Source of the DNA: Dyadobacter flavalbus
GTDB taxonomy: Bacteria > Bacteroidota > Bacteroidia > Cytophagales > Spirosomataceae
Reading direction: 5' to 3'
Length of the DNA: 64,000 bases
Assembly (NCBI RefSeq): GCF_006149045.1
Contig: NZ_VBSN01000049.1
Coordinates: 658,495-722,494, forward strand
A program made the position numbers and the translations under genes. Under the pieces are notes generated by a model, which was not told the origin of the DNA, searched no databases, and saw only the letters and a list, made by a program, of their open reading frames with translations. Positions 35,767 to 45,193 of the stretch are shown piece after piece; position 1 is the first letter of the stretch, and every line of letters begins with the position of its first letter.

Positions 35767-38700
35767 TCAGTTGAAAATATAACGGATTCCGATCTGTGCC
35801 TGCCAAACGCTGTTGACAGTAGCGCTCGGCACAAATGAATCTCTCAGTAAAATCGTTCTGTTTACGTTATTTTCGTTGACAACCTGCGTTGCAATCCGGT
35901 AAGAAGGAGTGCCGTCCGCAGAAACACTTGCAAGCGCCAGCGGGTTTACAGTAGTTGACTGGTTTCCAAGTCCCCATTTGTCATTGATCAGGTTTCCTAC
36001 GTTCAGGACATCGCCGCGAAGCTGGATCGTATTTCTTTTTCCACTTTTGCCGACAGCAACATAAAATTCCTGTATAACAGTAAGATCAAAACGGGTAAGC
36101 CAAGGAAATGCGCCGCCATTACGTTCTGCATACTGGCCGCGACGCGTTTTCAAATAATCATTTCCTTCAATGTAAGCGTCAAAGGCTCTTTGCTGTTCTT
36201 CCGGCGAGTAAATTACGGCATTTGTCCCGGTACCCACTGTAAGCGGCGCAAACGACAACTCGGAAGCATTGCGCGGAACATAAATCAGGTCGTTGGAATT
36301 TTGTCCGTCGCCATTCAGGTCCTGATTAAGCGTGTAGGAAATTTTGCTTCCGCTGTTGGAAACGGCACCAAGCGTAAAGGTGGTGGAACCGCCCGCTGTT
36401 CCGCCATAATTGATGCGGTAATTCAACAAGCCGACAATGCGGTGACGAAGGTCATTGTCTGCATAAGATAACGGCAGATAATTCTGGCCTGCTACGGACG
36501 GGATGTTGGCCTGAACCGTACTTCCTACAAATGCAATGTCTTTTGCTTCGCCATACGTATAAGATACAAATCCGCCGAAACCGCGTGATGCCGGTTTTTC
36601 CAGTTTAACCGTCGCAATGTATGAATTTCCTTTTTTCGTGTTTTTCAGTACAAAAACGTTTGAAATATTCGGATTGATAAATCGGGCAACATTCACCGTA
36701 TTGGCCGCTCCGGAACCAGTGCTGGTAACGCCGGAAGCAGGATAACGCGGACGCTCGTCAGGACCTTCAAACGTACGGTCCGGTGATTTCAGGTTGGCAT
36801 CAATGTAACGAAGACCGTTGATTGTCTTGTTATAAATAAATTCAACCGTTCCGATCAGGCCCAGAGGCAACCGCTGGTCAACAGCAATGTTGGATTTCCA
36901 GATCTGCGGATATTTCAGGTTCTGGTCCGATGCATTGATTACGTATGGCGGCAATGTTGTAATATCTGCTTTATCTGCTGGAATGTAACGGGTAGGATCC
37001 GTTGTAAATGCATAATCTGTTGTATTGGATTCGTTGATAACCGCTGTATTTACGCCGTTGTTACCCAATTGGTTGGAAATCAAAACTTCCGGGATACGTG
37101 AAACAAATATTCCGGTTCCTCCGCGAACCTGCGTCGTTTTGTCGCCTTTTACATCCAGGTTGAAACCGATACGCGGCGAAATCAGCAGTCTGGTTTTCGG
37201 GAAAGTTCCGGTTGTAACTTTATACGGAGCTCCGTTTTCATCCTGAAATGTCAGTGCCGCTACGATCGGGTTATTGAAATCCGTTGCAGTAGAATTGTCG
37301 TACGCAAAAATATCGCCGCGGATACCTGCAGTCACTTTGAAGTTCGGGCTAACCTGGTATTCATCCTGCAAGTAAGCACTGTACAAATCTCTTTTCAGAA
37401 CCTGCAACGGCTCGCCTCCGCCCGGAAGCAAAGAATAACGAAGGTTGTATTTGGCCACGGTAACCGGTGAAGTTGTAGCGCCGGGATTGTCCAGAGATGC
37501 CTGAGCAGCTGTTTTAAAATCCTCTATGGAATTGTAAACATATACGCCGTTAGACGATGGGAAAAAGACGTTATTGGAAGTAAAATGCTCATAAACAATA
37601 CCTGCTGTAAATGTATGCTTTCCGGCAAAATAGCTCAGGTTGTTGGTAATGTTGAACGTGGAATAGTTCAGCTTGTTGTTCGGCGTAAAAGGATCGAAAC
37701 CGACGGTTGTGTAAGTACTTCCGTCTTTCAGAATGTCCACGGTCGGGAACATGGCTGTTTTATAAGTCCGGTCTTCGATTTGTTTGTTATAGGTAACAAT
37801 CAGGTCATTGGCCAGCTTGCCGTTAAAGTTGGAAGTCAGCTCGGCTGCGATAGAACGCGTATTGTCTGCAATAAGATAACCCGTATTTTCAGCTGAAATA
37901 GCAAGCGGGCTGTTTGTACGGTTTCCGTTACCCGCCGTGTTGCTGCTGCTGCTGTTGCTGATAACCTGACCTGATTCCGACTGATGCTGTGAATAACGTA
38001 CCGAAAGCTTGTTGCGGTCATTGATGTTGTAATCCAGACGGATAAGGCCCTTTGTGCTTTTAACCTCATTGTTGAAACCGTCCAGTGCACCAAGTGAATA
38101 ATTGAATTTGGTTGTAAGGAACTGGTCCAGATCGCGAAGGTCCGATTCCAGTACACGCGAAACGTTGCTGCCGCCTGTTCCTCTGTCCAGCGACCAGGTC
38201 AGTGCCGGCGTGCTGCTGGTGAATCTTTCCGCATTGACAAAGAAGAACAGTTTGTTCTTGATAATCGGGCCGCCCAGACGAAATCCGTACGTATTTTCCT
38301 TTACATTAGGCTTGGGTGTAATATCACGGCCGCCGTTTGCTTTTTTGCCGACAAGATCGTTATTCCTGAAAAGCGTGTATGCCGATCCGGAAAATTCGTT
38401 TGTTCCGGACCTGGTTACGGCATTGATACCCGCACCGGTAAAGCCCGACTGGCGAACGTCAAAAGGTGCCACGTTCACCTGCACCTGATCCAGCGCGTCT
38501 AGTGAAACCGCCGTCGTTCCGGTACGTCCGCCGGCCTGTGCCGATGAACCCAGTCCGAAACCGTTGTTGAAAACCGATCCGTCAATCGTAATGTTGTTGA
38601 AACGTGCATCCTGGCCCGCAAAGGACTGGCCGTTTCCGTACGGATTGTACTTGGTAATATCGTTGATCGTACGGCCGATTGTTGGCGTTGTGTTGATTGT

Positions 38701-39150
38701 TTCACGCCCGAAAGAAGAAGCTGCTCCGGTACGATCCGAGCTGAAAATGTCACTTCTTGCGGTTGAAATCACAACTTCCTGCAATTCAGTACCGTTTTCT
38801 GCCATGGCAAAGCTCACATCCGCACTGGTACCCAGTTCTGCAAAAATGTTTTCCTTGGTCTGGTCTCCGAAACCTACAAAAGATGAAGTAACCGCATACG
38901 GACCGCCGACACGAACGCCGGGGATTGTATAGAGTCCTTTTTCATTGGTAACCGTTCCGTATTTGGTTCCGGACGGCACGTGAATGGCAACGACGGTTGC
39001 ACCGGGAAGAACATCTCCTTTGTTGTCTGCAACCCGGCCTGTAATTGTTGATGAAGTAACCTGCGCCCTGACTTCCGGACTGAACAAGGCAAACAGCAAG
39101 GCAACCAGCATTACACCCGCTGCTCTGAAAAGTAAACTTTTCGATTTCAT
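35767..39150 (-). CDS. Oar-like TonB-dependent outer-membrane protein
   Basis: 1127-residue TonB-linked outer-membrane protein of the Oar type. After a signal peptide (MLVALLFALFSPEVRAQ) comes a CarboxypepD_reg domain (~30-120: ITGRVADNKGDVLPGATV, GLYTIPGVRVGGPY). The plug (~135-260) contains the Oar-family GRTINDITKYNPY and VNVAPFDVRQSGFTGAGINAVTRSG. The barrel ends IGIRYIFN. Oar proteins are very common in Bacteroidota; some import peptides or export proteins, but the ligand here is unknown. It is preceded by 463 bp of AT-rich non-coding DNA and followed by the terminator it shares with the patatin gene. Confidence 0.93.
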   Translation of the reverse strand: MKSKSLLFRAAGVMLVALLFALFSPEVRAQVTSSTITGRVADNKGDVLPGATVVAIHVPSGTKYGTVTNEKGLYTIPGVRVGGPYAVTSSFVGFGDQTKENIFAELGTSADVSFAMAENGTELQEVVISTARSDIFSSDRTGAASSFGRETINTTPTIGRTINDITKYNPYGNGQSFAGQDARFNNITIDGSVFNNGFGLGSSAQAGGRTGTTAVSLDALDQVQVNVAPFDVRQSGFTGAGINAVTRSGTNEFSGSAYTLFRNNDLVGKKANGGRDITPKPNVKENTYGFRLGGPIIKNKLFFFVNAERFTSSTPALTWSLDRGTGGSNVSRVLESDLRDLDQFLTTKFNYSLGALDGFNNEVKSTKGLIRLDYNINDRNKLSVRYSQHQSESGQVISNSSSSNTAGNGNRTNSPLAISAENTGYLIADNTRSIAAELTSNFNGKLANDLIVTYNKQIEDRTYKTAMFPTVDILKDGSTYTTVGFDPFTPNNKLNYSTFNITNNLSYFAGKHTFTAGIVYEHFTSNNVFFPSSNGVYVYNSIEDFKTAAQASLDNPGATTSPVTVAKYNLRYSLLPGGGEPLQVLKRDLYSAYLQDEYQVSPNFKVTAGIRGDIFAYDNSTATDFNNPIVAALTFQDENGAPYKVTTGTFPKTRLLISPRIGFNLDVKGDKTTQVRGGTGIFVSRIPEVLISNQLGNNGVNTAVINESNTTDYAFTTDPTRYIPADKADITTLPPYVINASDQNLKYPQIWKSNIAVDQRLPLGLIGTVEFIYNKTINGLRYIDANLKSPDRTFEGPDERPRYPASGVTSTGSGAANTVNVARFINPNISNVFVLKNTKKGNSYIATVKLEKPASRGFGGFVSYTYGEAKDIAFVGSTVQANIPSVAGQNYLPLSYADNDLRHRIVGLLNYRINYGGTAGGSTTFTLGAVSNSGSKISYTLNQDLNGDGQNSNDLIYVPRNASELSFAPLTVGTGTNAVIYSPEEQQRAFDAYIEGNDYLKTRRGQYAERNGGAFPWLTRFDLTVIQEFYVAVGKSGKRNTIQLRGDVLNVGNLINDKWGLGNQSTTVNPLALASVSADGTPSYRIATQVVNENNVNRTILLRDSFVPSATVNSVWQAQIGIRYIFN

Positions 39151-39613
39151 AAAATTATGTTGAGTTGATTTTTAATATTAGTGGGCTCCATGAAGGAAGA
39201 TAAATATTATCTGATACAAAATAATATCATTTTTAATTTATACGCAAAAACGAGAATCCTACTAAAATGCAATACTAATTAACATAACTCACTGATCTAT
39301 TGGAATAATACATTTAAGTAAACCAATAATTCAATATTTTCAAAATATACAAAATGTCCGGAATCAGACAATTTTGAGATTAACAAATAAAAATTATTTC
39401 ATCAGGTGTGTAAATCAACTTTTTAGGTCTGAAATAGAAAAACTTATAAAAATATGATGCCTGCCGATGTAAATTTTTTGTTAATTTTTCATCAGGTGTT
39501 CATTCTTGATTAATAAATTCCTGCGCACCTTTGCAAAAGGTCAAACGCTGGAATCGGATCTTGCCGTAAACTGCCTGCCAATGATCTGCTTGTTGAAACT
39601 AATATCTTTTTAA
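39151..39613. other. 463-bp AT-rich intergenic region
   Basis: Divergent spacer between the Oar-like receptor and the alpha/beta hydrolase. No ORF, tRNA or strong hairpin. It is much richer in A+T than its neighbours and probably carries both promoters; a candidate rightward promoter is listed separately. ATCAGGTGTG/ATCAGGTGTT occurs twice, about 90 bp apart (39400 and 39490), possibly chance. Confidence 0.5.
39506..39533 (+). promoter_or_regulatory. Candidate promoter of the alpha/beta hydrolase gene
   Basis: TTG, 17 bases, then CACCTTTG, which matches TAnnTTTG in seven of eight specified or free positions. About 80 bp before the start codon. Confidence 0.28.
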
Positions 39614-40393
39614 ATGCAACTTAACTTCAAACAATTCGGGGAATCCGGAAAGCCGCTGATCATCCTGCACGGTTTGTTCGGCCTGCTGGATAACTGGCTT
39701 ACGATCGGCAAAACGATTTCGGAACATGGCTATAAGGTTTTTCTTGTCGATCAGCGGAATCATGGCCGTTCACCGCATGAAGCGCCGCTTAGTTTCCCGG
39801 CTTTTGCCGCAGATCTGAAAGAATTTATCAGTCAGCAGCATATTCAGGACCCTGTTCTGATCGGGCATTCGATGGGCGGAAAAACGGTAATGGAATATGC
39901 TTTGACAAACCCCGGAACATACGGCGGACTGGTTGTTGTGGATATCGGCCCGAAACCCTATCCTGTTCATCATCAGAAAATTCTGGAAGGACTGAATGCA
40001 ATGAACCTGAAAGAAGTAGAAAACCGGAACCAGGCGGATGAAATGCTGAGCCGTTATGAGCCTGCGCTGGGCGTAAGACAATTTCTGCTCAAAAACCTGT
40101 ACCGGAAAGAGGAAGGAGGATTTGCATGGCGTTTTAATTTGCCGCTGCTCACCAGCGATATTGAAAACATTGGTGCGGAAGTCAGATCAGACCTGAAAGT
40201 GGAGGTTCCGGCCCTTTTTATGCGCGGCGAAAAATCAGATTATATTCTGGACGAGGACTGGGCCGGAATCCTGAAAATGTTCCCGAATGCAAGGCTGGAA
40301 ACGATTGCCAATGCCGGGCACTGGATACAGGCTGATCAGCCTAAATCTTTTGTGGCTGCTTTATTGGAATTTATGGACAAAGCGGTTATCTGA
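39614..40393 (+). CDS. Alpha/beta hydrolase (YbfF-like esterase)
   Basis: 259-residue alpha/beta hydrolase. The oxyanion strand is LHGLFGLLDNW, DQRNHGRSPH follows, and the nucleophile elbow is IGHSMGGK; the catalytic His is in NAGHWIQAD near the end. LHGL-F with DNW and the RNHG motif are typical of the YbfF esterase group, cytoplasmic enzymes that cleave small acyl esters or thioesters. The protein has no signal peptide. Its 3' end overlaps the converging lipoprotein gene by 8 bp. Confidence 0.88.
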   Translation: MQLNFKQFGESGKPLIILHGLFGLLDNWLTIGKTISEHGYKVFLVDQRNHGRSPHEAPLSFPAFAADLKEFISQQHIQDPVLIGHSMGGKTVMEYALTNPGTYGGLVVVDIGPKPYPVHHQKILEGLNAMNLKEVENRNQADEMLSRYEPALGVRQFLLKNLYRKEEGGFAWRFNLPLLTSDIENIGAEVRSDLKVEVPALFMRGEKSDYILDEDWAGILKMFPNARLETIANAGHWIQADQPKSFVAALLEFMDKAVI

Positions 40394-40829
40394 CAAACTT
40401 CATTCTCGGACTGTTGCAGGCTGTGACAATCATCTGGTTTCCTGTAAACTCAATTTCCCAGGTCAGGCAGTTTATGCAGTTAACCAATTCACATGCTTCA
40501 TTCGTCGGAATCGGACTTTGCGGTTTTATATCCAGCAAATGATCATTGATGATCAGTGAAGTCGGGGGGCAGCATGCCGGCTTTCCGTCCGCATTCAGGA
40601 TGACACCGTCGTAACGGAGAATCATTGTGTATTGCTGTGAAGCAGAAACCGGTTCCCAGATTTTCTGATCGTCAATCGTTACCTTTTCTTTTTCGGTCAG
40701 TTTCCAGCTTCCTGCAAAGGATCCGGATCCGGCATTCAGGAACTCCGCAGCGGACTGAACTTCCTGACTGTCTTTGCTACATGATAACAACACAAGGAAA
40801 TACAATGGAAGATAGAGTAATCTTTTCAT
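40386..40829 (-). CDS. Cys-rich lipoprotein, unknown function
   Basis: 147 residues with a lipoprotein signal (YLPLYFLVLLSC, acylated Cys17). The mature part reads as a small lipocalin-like fold: GSFAGSWKLTEKEKV near 37 and DGVILNADGK near 75. It has six further cysteines (ACCPP, CELVNCINC, ACNS) that may form disulfides in the periplasm. Lipocalin-like assignment is by eye from the SWKLTE start and small beta size, with low certainty. The last 8 bp overlap the converging hydrolase gene. Confidence 0.75.
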   Translation of the reverse strand: MKRLLYLPLYFLVLLSCSKDSQEVQSAAEFLNAGSGSFAGSWKLTEKEKVTIDDQKIWEPVSASQQYTMILRYDGVILNADGKPACCPPTSLIINDHLLDIKPQSPIPTNEACELVNCINCLTWEIEFTGNQMIVTACNSPRMKFVR

Positions 40830-40907
40830 GACTTTGAACTTTGTTTTTCTTCAAGATTCCATTATAACCGATTTGGTTGGAACAACACTTTAAAAATCAA
40901 CCCGCTT

Positions 40908-41612
40908 ATGAACGATGCCGTTATAGCATTATACCTCATCCCGACCGTACTGGCAGAAAGCACGCAGGACAAAGTGCTGAGCCCTCAGATTCTGGATGCA
41001 GTACAGCATCTGGATATTTACTTTGTCGAAAATGTACGTACCGCCCGTCGCTTTATCAGCAGCCTGAAACTGGGCAGAATCATTGACGAACTTACGTTTA
41101 TCGAGTTAAACAAGGATACGCCGGAAAGTGAAACCCGCGAGAAGCTGAAAAACCTCAAACAAAGCGCCGGGATTATCTCAGAAGCCGGCTGTCCGGGAAT
41201 TGCCGATCCCGGAGCCGTCGCCGTAAACCTTGCGCACCAGATGGGCATCCGCGTCATTCCGCTGGCTGGCCCCTCTTCTATTCTGCTGGCGCTGATGTCG
41301 TCCGGCATGAGCGGCCAGTCCTTTACTTTTCACGGTTATCTTCCTATTGATAAAGTGCAGCGAAAAAAGGCCATTCAGAGCCTGGAACGTGATGCGCGAC
41401 AGCGTAACCAGACGCAGATTTTTATGGAAACGCCCTTCCGGAACAATCAGTTGCTGGAAGCTGTGCTGGAAAGCTGCATGCCCGATACGCAACTCTGCAT
41501 CGTATCCAATGTAACTGCAGAAGATGAATTTATAAAGGCCATGCCGGTTAAAAGCTGGAAAACCAATATGCCTGATCTTCATAAAAGGCCTACGGTTTTT
41601 CTGATTGGTTAA
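40908..41612 (+). CDS. RsmI-like SAM-dependent methyltransferase (tetrapyrrole-methylase fold)
   Basis: 234-residue member of the uroporphyrin/tetrapyrrole methylase superfamily, closest to RsmI, which 2'-O-methylates C1402 of 16S rRNA. Motifs are LYLIPTVLAEST, VENVRTARRF, GIISEAGCPGIADPGA and PLAGPSSILLALMSSG. It is shorter than full-length RsmI (~280 residues) and lacks its C-terminal domain, so it may be a paralogue with another target. Cytoplasmic, no operon partner evident. Confidence 0.82.
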   Translation: MNDAVIALYLIPTVLAESTQDKVLSPQILDAVQHLDIYFVENVRTARRFISSLKLGRIIDELTFIELNKDTPESETREKLKNLKQSAGIISEAGCPGIADPGAVAVNLAHQMGIRVIPLAGPSSILLALMSSGMSGQSFTFHGYLPIDKVQRKKAIQSLERDARQRNQTQIFMETPFRNNQLLEAVLESCMPDTQLCIVSNVTAEDEFIKAMPVKSWKTNMPDLHKRPTVFLIG

Positions 41613-41752
41613 ATGTAAAATGTCAACTTCTTCTGAATCAATTTTGAACAGAATTTTATCAGCAAAACAAGGCTGTTTTTCCAACCATCCGCTCAAAAAT
41701 ACACTCTTCATGGCATCAATAGATCTCTGTATTAAACTTACTAATTAACGCT

Positions 41753-42463
41753 ATGAAAAAATGGATGATGCTCACAGGTCTGGCAATGACCCTATTTTTG
41801 TCTGCCTGTGACAATGAAGACAAACTGAATGCAATCGTTAAAGTGGATTCAGCATTTGAAACGGGCGCGGACGGCTGGACGCCGGGTTTCAGTGATTATT
41901 CAACAGATACAGACTCTACGACGCTGGAAATGGAAGCAGAACGCACAACTCTTCCGACCGGCCTGGACACAACCCGATATGGCTACATGTTGCAAGGACA
42001 TAACCGCGCCGACGACATGTTCATGTATCTCAAGAAAAAAGTAACAGGCTTTGTTCCGAACCAGACTTACAGCGTCGTTTTCAACGTCAATTTTGGAACA
42101 CAATATCCGGAAAACAGCTTCGGAGCCGGCGGTTCACCGGGAGGTTCGGTGTATCTGAAAGCGGGCGCTTCACCGGTTGAACCTGTCCGAAAGCTGGAAG
42201 ACAAAATGTATGTTTTTAGCCTGGATAAAGGCGCTCAATCGGAAATCGGGAAAGATGCGGTGCTGCTGGGAAATGTTTCCAACGGCATGGAAACGTTTGT
42301 TTATAAACTGGTGGAAAGATCCAATGCCGACAAACCTTTTACTGTGAAAGCAAATGCACAGGGTGAAATCTGGCTTTATATAGGAACCGACTCGGGCTAT
42401 GAAGGTCTGAGCGTTTTTTATTACGACAGAATAACGGTGACCTTAACGGAACAGCAGATTTAG
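41753..42463 (+). CDS. Lipoprotein, unknown function
   Basis: 236 residues with a lipobox LSAC (Cys19) after a short hydrophobic signal, so a lipid-anchored protein of the periplasm or outer membrane. The body is beta-rich with SAFETGADGWTPGFSDY at the front and NGMETFVYKLV, AQGEIWLYIGTDSGYEG and VFYYDRITVTL near the end, which suggests a jelly-roll-like sandwich of the carbohydrate-binding kind. I do not recognise a named family. A strong terminator follows, so it is monocistronic. Confidence 0.8.
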   Translation: MKKWMMLTGLAMTLFLSACDNEDKLNAIVKVDSAFETGADGWTPGFSDYSTDTDSTTLEMEAERTTLPTGLDTTRYGYMLQGHNRADDMFMYLKKKVTGFVPNQTYSVVFNVNFGTQYPENSFGAGGSPGGSVYLKAGASPVEPVRKLEDKMYVFSLDKGAQSEIGKDAVLLGNVSNGMETFVYKLVERSNADKPFTVKANAQGEIWLYIGTDSGYEGLSVFYYDRITVTLTEQQI

Positions 42464-42484
42464 CAAAAAGCATTGTTGTATTTC

Positions 42485-42526
42485 AAAATCGTCCGTGCAA
42501 GTATCCGTGCACGGACGATTTTGTTT
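42485..42526 (+). terminator. Terminator after the lipoprotein gene
   Basis: 15-bp stem AAAATCGTCCGTGCA / TGCACGGACGATTTT, 8-base loop, then TGTTTT. It separates the lipoprotein gene from the MBL-pssA pair. Confidence 0.82.
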
Positions 42527-42532
42527 TCCGGA

Positions 42533-42561
42533 TTGTAGGTTTCCAAAGTTTTGTAACTTCG
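42533..42561 (+). promoter_or_regulatory. Candidate promoter of the MBL-fold gene
   Basis: TTG, 18 bases, TAACTTCG (one mismatch to TAnnTTTG), directly after the preceding terminator and 38 bp before the start codon. Confidence 0.35.
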
Positions 42562-42598
42562 CCGGCGCAATCATTACTTCAGTAAAATTCCGAATGGC

Positions 42599-43234
42599 AT
42601 GATACATATTGAAAATTTTGTCTTTAATCCGTTTGCAGAAAACACCTACCTGCTGCACGACGATACCGGCGAAGCAGTGATTATTGATCCCGGCTGTTAC
42701 GACAAACAGGAATTGGCTGAAATAACAGATTATATAGAAGCAAACGGATTAAAGCCTGTTCAGATCATCAATACGCATGCACATATTGATCATGTTCTGG
42801 GTATTGCCGCTTTGAAAAGGAAATACCGTATTCCGTTTTCCCTGCATGCACTGGATGAGCCTTTGCTGAAAGCTGTCAAATCCTATGCTTCCAATTACGG
42901 CTTTTCTTCGTTCGACGAACCTGAAATCGATACATATCTGGCCGAAGGCGATACGGTACATTTTGGAAATTCGTCATTGAAAGTCATTTTCGTTCCCGGA
43001 CATGCGCCCGGCCATATTGCCTTTGTAAATGAAGATCAGCGTTTTGTCATGGGCGGCGATGTGCTGTTTCACATGAGCATCGGACGTACGGATTTGCCCG
43101 GCGGCGATCATAACCAGCTGCTTTCGAGCATTCGCAGCAAATTGTTTACCTTGCCTGACGATTATACCGTTTATCCCGGCCATATGCAGTTAACGACAAT
43201 CGGTTTCGAGAAGAAAAACAATCCATTTTTTTAA
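42599..43234 (+). CDS. MBL-fold metallo-hydrolase (glyoxalase II-like)
   Basis: 211-residue metallo-beta-lactamase-fold enzyme. Metal ligands are in THAHIDH (His60, His62, Asp64, His65), VPGHAPGHI, GGDVLF (bridging Asp) and YPGHM near the end. This is the short YcbL-like glyoxalase II group that hydrolyses thioesters such as S-lactoylglutathione or related substrates in the cytoplasm. Both metal sites look complete. pssA begins 29 bp downstream on the same strand. Confidence 0.9.
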   Translation: MIHIENFVFNPFAENTYLLHDDTGEAVIIDPGCYDKQELAEITDYIEANGLKPVQIINTHAHIDHVLGIAALKRKYRIPFSLHALDEPLLKAVKSYASNYGFSSFDEPEIDTYLAEGDTVHFGNSSLKVIFVPGHAPGHIAFVNEDQRFVMGGDVLFHMSIGRTDLPGGDHNQLLSSIRSKLFTLPDDYTVYPGHMQLTTIGFEKKNNPFF

Positions 43235-43263
43235 AACCCATTTTCTGGATAAAACTTTCAGCC

Positions 43264-43968
43264 ATGATCCGTCGCAACATCCCGAATGCGCTTACCTGTG
43301 GAAATCTGCTGTGCGGATGTGTCGGTGTAGTCGAAGCATTTCACAACAACCTGCTTTTATCCTGCGTACTGATCGGGGTTGCACTTATTTTCGACTTTCT
43401 CGACGGTTTTCTGGCAAGACTGCTGCATGCCAGTTCGCCGATCGGCAAGGACCTGGATTCATTGGCGGATATGGTGACGTTCGGGCTTTTGCCGTCCGTT
43501 ATCGTATATCAGCTTCTTATGCAGAGCATTCCGGATCTTTTCGGAATCTGGAAAGCGTATCTGTCATTTATCATCGCTATTTTTTCCGCAATCCGGCTGG
43601 CCAAATTCAACAATGACCCCAGACAATCCGATTCGTTTATCGGCGTTCCTACGCCTGCCAATGCCATGCTGATCGCTTCCCTGCCGCTGATCGTTCACAC
43701 GCATGACGAAATCTGGAAAGACATTATTGTCAATACCAACAATCTGCTGATCCTTTCCGTTGTGATGTCTTATCTGCTTGTCATGGAAATGCCTTTGATC
43801 GCCCTTAAATTCAAGCATTTCGGCTGGAAAGGAAATGAAGCGCGCTTTTTGCTGATCATACTGACTATCGTTTTACTGCTTACGCTGAAAATTCTGGCAG
43901 TACCGGCCGTAATCATTCTTTATATTCTGCTTTCTGTTGCTGACAATTTCAGGAAAAAGCGTGCATGA
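43264..43968 (+). CDS. pssA: CDP-diacylglycerol-serine O-phosphatidyltransferase
   Basis: Membrane enzyme making phosphatidylserine, the precursor of phosphatidylethanolamine. 234 residues, about eight hydrophobic segments. The CDP-alcohol phosphotransferase signature D-G-x2-A-R-x8-G-x3-D-x3-D is complete (Asp47, Gly48, Ala51, Arg52, Gly61, Asp65, Asp69). The opening NIPNALTCGNLLCG is typical of the PssA subgroup. Likely co-transcribed with the MBL gene upstream; psd is not in the window. Confidence 0.93.
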   Translation: MIRRNIPNALTCGNLLCGCVGVVEAFHNNLLLSCVLIGVALIFDFLDGFLARLLHASSPIGKDLDSLADMVTFGLLPSVIVYQLLMQSIPDLFGIWKAYLSFIIAIFSAIRLAKFNNDPRQSDSFIGVPTPANAMLIASLPLIVHTHDEIWKDIIVNTNNLLILSVVMSYLLVMEMPLIALKFKHFGWKGNEARFLLIILTIVLLLTLKILAVPAVIILYILLSVADNFRKKRA

Positions 43969-43975
43969 ATTGATA

Positions 43976-43983
43976 TACGTTTG
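43976..43983 (+). promoter_or_regulatory. TAnnTTTG match upstream of fabH
   Basis: TACGTTTG, exact -7 consensus but about 150 bp before the fabH start and without a clear -33 element, so weak. Confidence 0.22.
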
Positions 43984-44131
43984 TTTTTTTGCAATTTTGA
44001 AACTTCTTCAGGCAGGGCTGAGCTGTACTGGTATAAAATTTTCTGTACATCTAATATGACAGAATCCATATACGTTCAGTCATCACCTGATTCTGGCATC
44101 AACTGAATTTAGTACAATTAATTTGAAGCGT

Positions 44132-45133
44132 ATGGCATTGTCACGAATCACTGGTTTAGGTTATTATGTTCCCGACAATGTGATCACCAATAACGATCTC
44201 ACAAAATGGATGGAAACTTCCGACGAATGGATACAGGAAAGGACCGGAATCCGTGAAAGACGTTATTTTGAGTACGGAAAAGATACCAATTACAGCATGG
44301 CCGCCGCAGCTTCCAGACAGGCGCTCGAACATGCCGGACTTACTTCCGGCGACATTGATGTGATTGTTTATGCCACTATTACACCGGATTATTTTTTTCC
44401 CGGCTCGGCCTTTCTGATGCAGCGTGAACTCGGCATGGACGGCAAGCCGGTTATTGATATCCGTGAGCAATGTTCCGGATTTGTATATGCCCTTTCCATT
44501 GCCGATCAGTTTATAAAATCGGGAATGTATAAAACGGCGCTGGTCGTCGGCTCGGAAATACAATCTTCATGGATCGATAAAAGTACGGCAGGCAGGAATA
44601 CTGCGGTAATTTTCGGGGACGGAGCCGGAGCTGCCGTTCTTACCGCTACCGAAGATCCACAACATTGTATAATATCTACACACCTGCACGCAGATGGACG
44701 CTATGCTGAGGAGCTTTTTGTACGGGAACCGGGTAGCAGCCGGCCCGGACGTACTGTTACCAAAGAAATGATTGAAGAAGGCGGGTTTAATGTTTATATG
44801 AATGGCAATGCCGTTTTCAAACATGCCATTGTGCGGTTCGGGGAAGTCATCAGGGAAGCACTTGAAAAGAACGGACTGGCGGCCGGTGACATTGATTTAC
44901 TGGTCCCGCATCAGGCAAACATCAGAATCAGTGATTATGTAAGGCAGCAACTGGGCCTTTCAGAATCTCAGGTAGTCAATAATATTCAGCGTTTTGGGAA
45001 TACAACCGCTGCATCCGTCCCGATTGCCCTTGCGGAAGCCTTTGAACAAGGCCGGCTGCACGACGGCGACCTGATTTGTCTGGCCGCATTCGGAAGCGGC
45101 TTTACATGGGCATCTGCCCTGATCCGCTGGTAA
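44132..45133 (+). CDS. fabH: 3-oxoacyl-ACP synthase III
   Basis: Starts fatty-acid synthesis by condensing acyl-CoA with malonyl-ACP. 333 residues from ATG 44132; the TTG at 44123 is rejected because MALSRITGLGYYVPDN is the normal family start. The catalytic triad is Cys114 (EQCSGFVYA), His in VPHQANIRI and Asn in FGNTTAASVP. DEWIQERTGIRER is the expected CoA-binding region. A Bacteroidota relative could instead serve branched primer selection or aryl-polyene synthesis, but no such cluster is nearby, so housekeeping FabH is favoured. Confidence 0.92.
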   Translation: MALSRITGLGYYVPDNVITNNDLTKWMETSDEWIQERTGIRERRYFEYGKDTNYSMAAAASRQALEHAGLTSGDIDVIVYATITPDYFFPGSAFLMQRELGMDGKPVIDIREQCSGFVYALSIADQFIKSGMYKTALVVGSEIQSSWIDKSTAGRNTAVIFGDGAGAAVLTATEDPQHCIISTHLHADGRYAEELFVREPGSSRPGRTVTKEMIEEGGFNVYMNGNAVFKHAIVRFGEVIREALEKNGLAAGDIDLLVPHQANIRISDYVRQQLGLSESQVVNNIQRFGNTTAASVPIALAEAFEQGRLHDGDLICLAAFGSGFTWASALIRW

Positions 45134-45193
45134 AAATAATTTACTTCAGATTTTAGAACTATTTTAGCAATAAATCTCACTCAGGCATGATTT

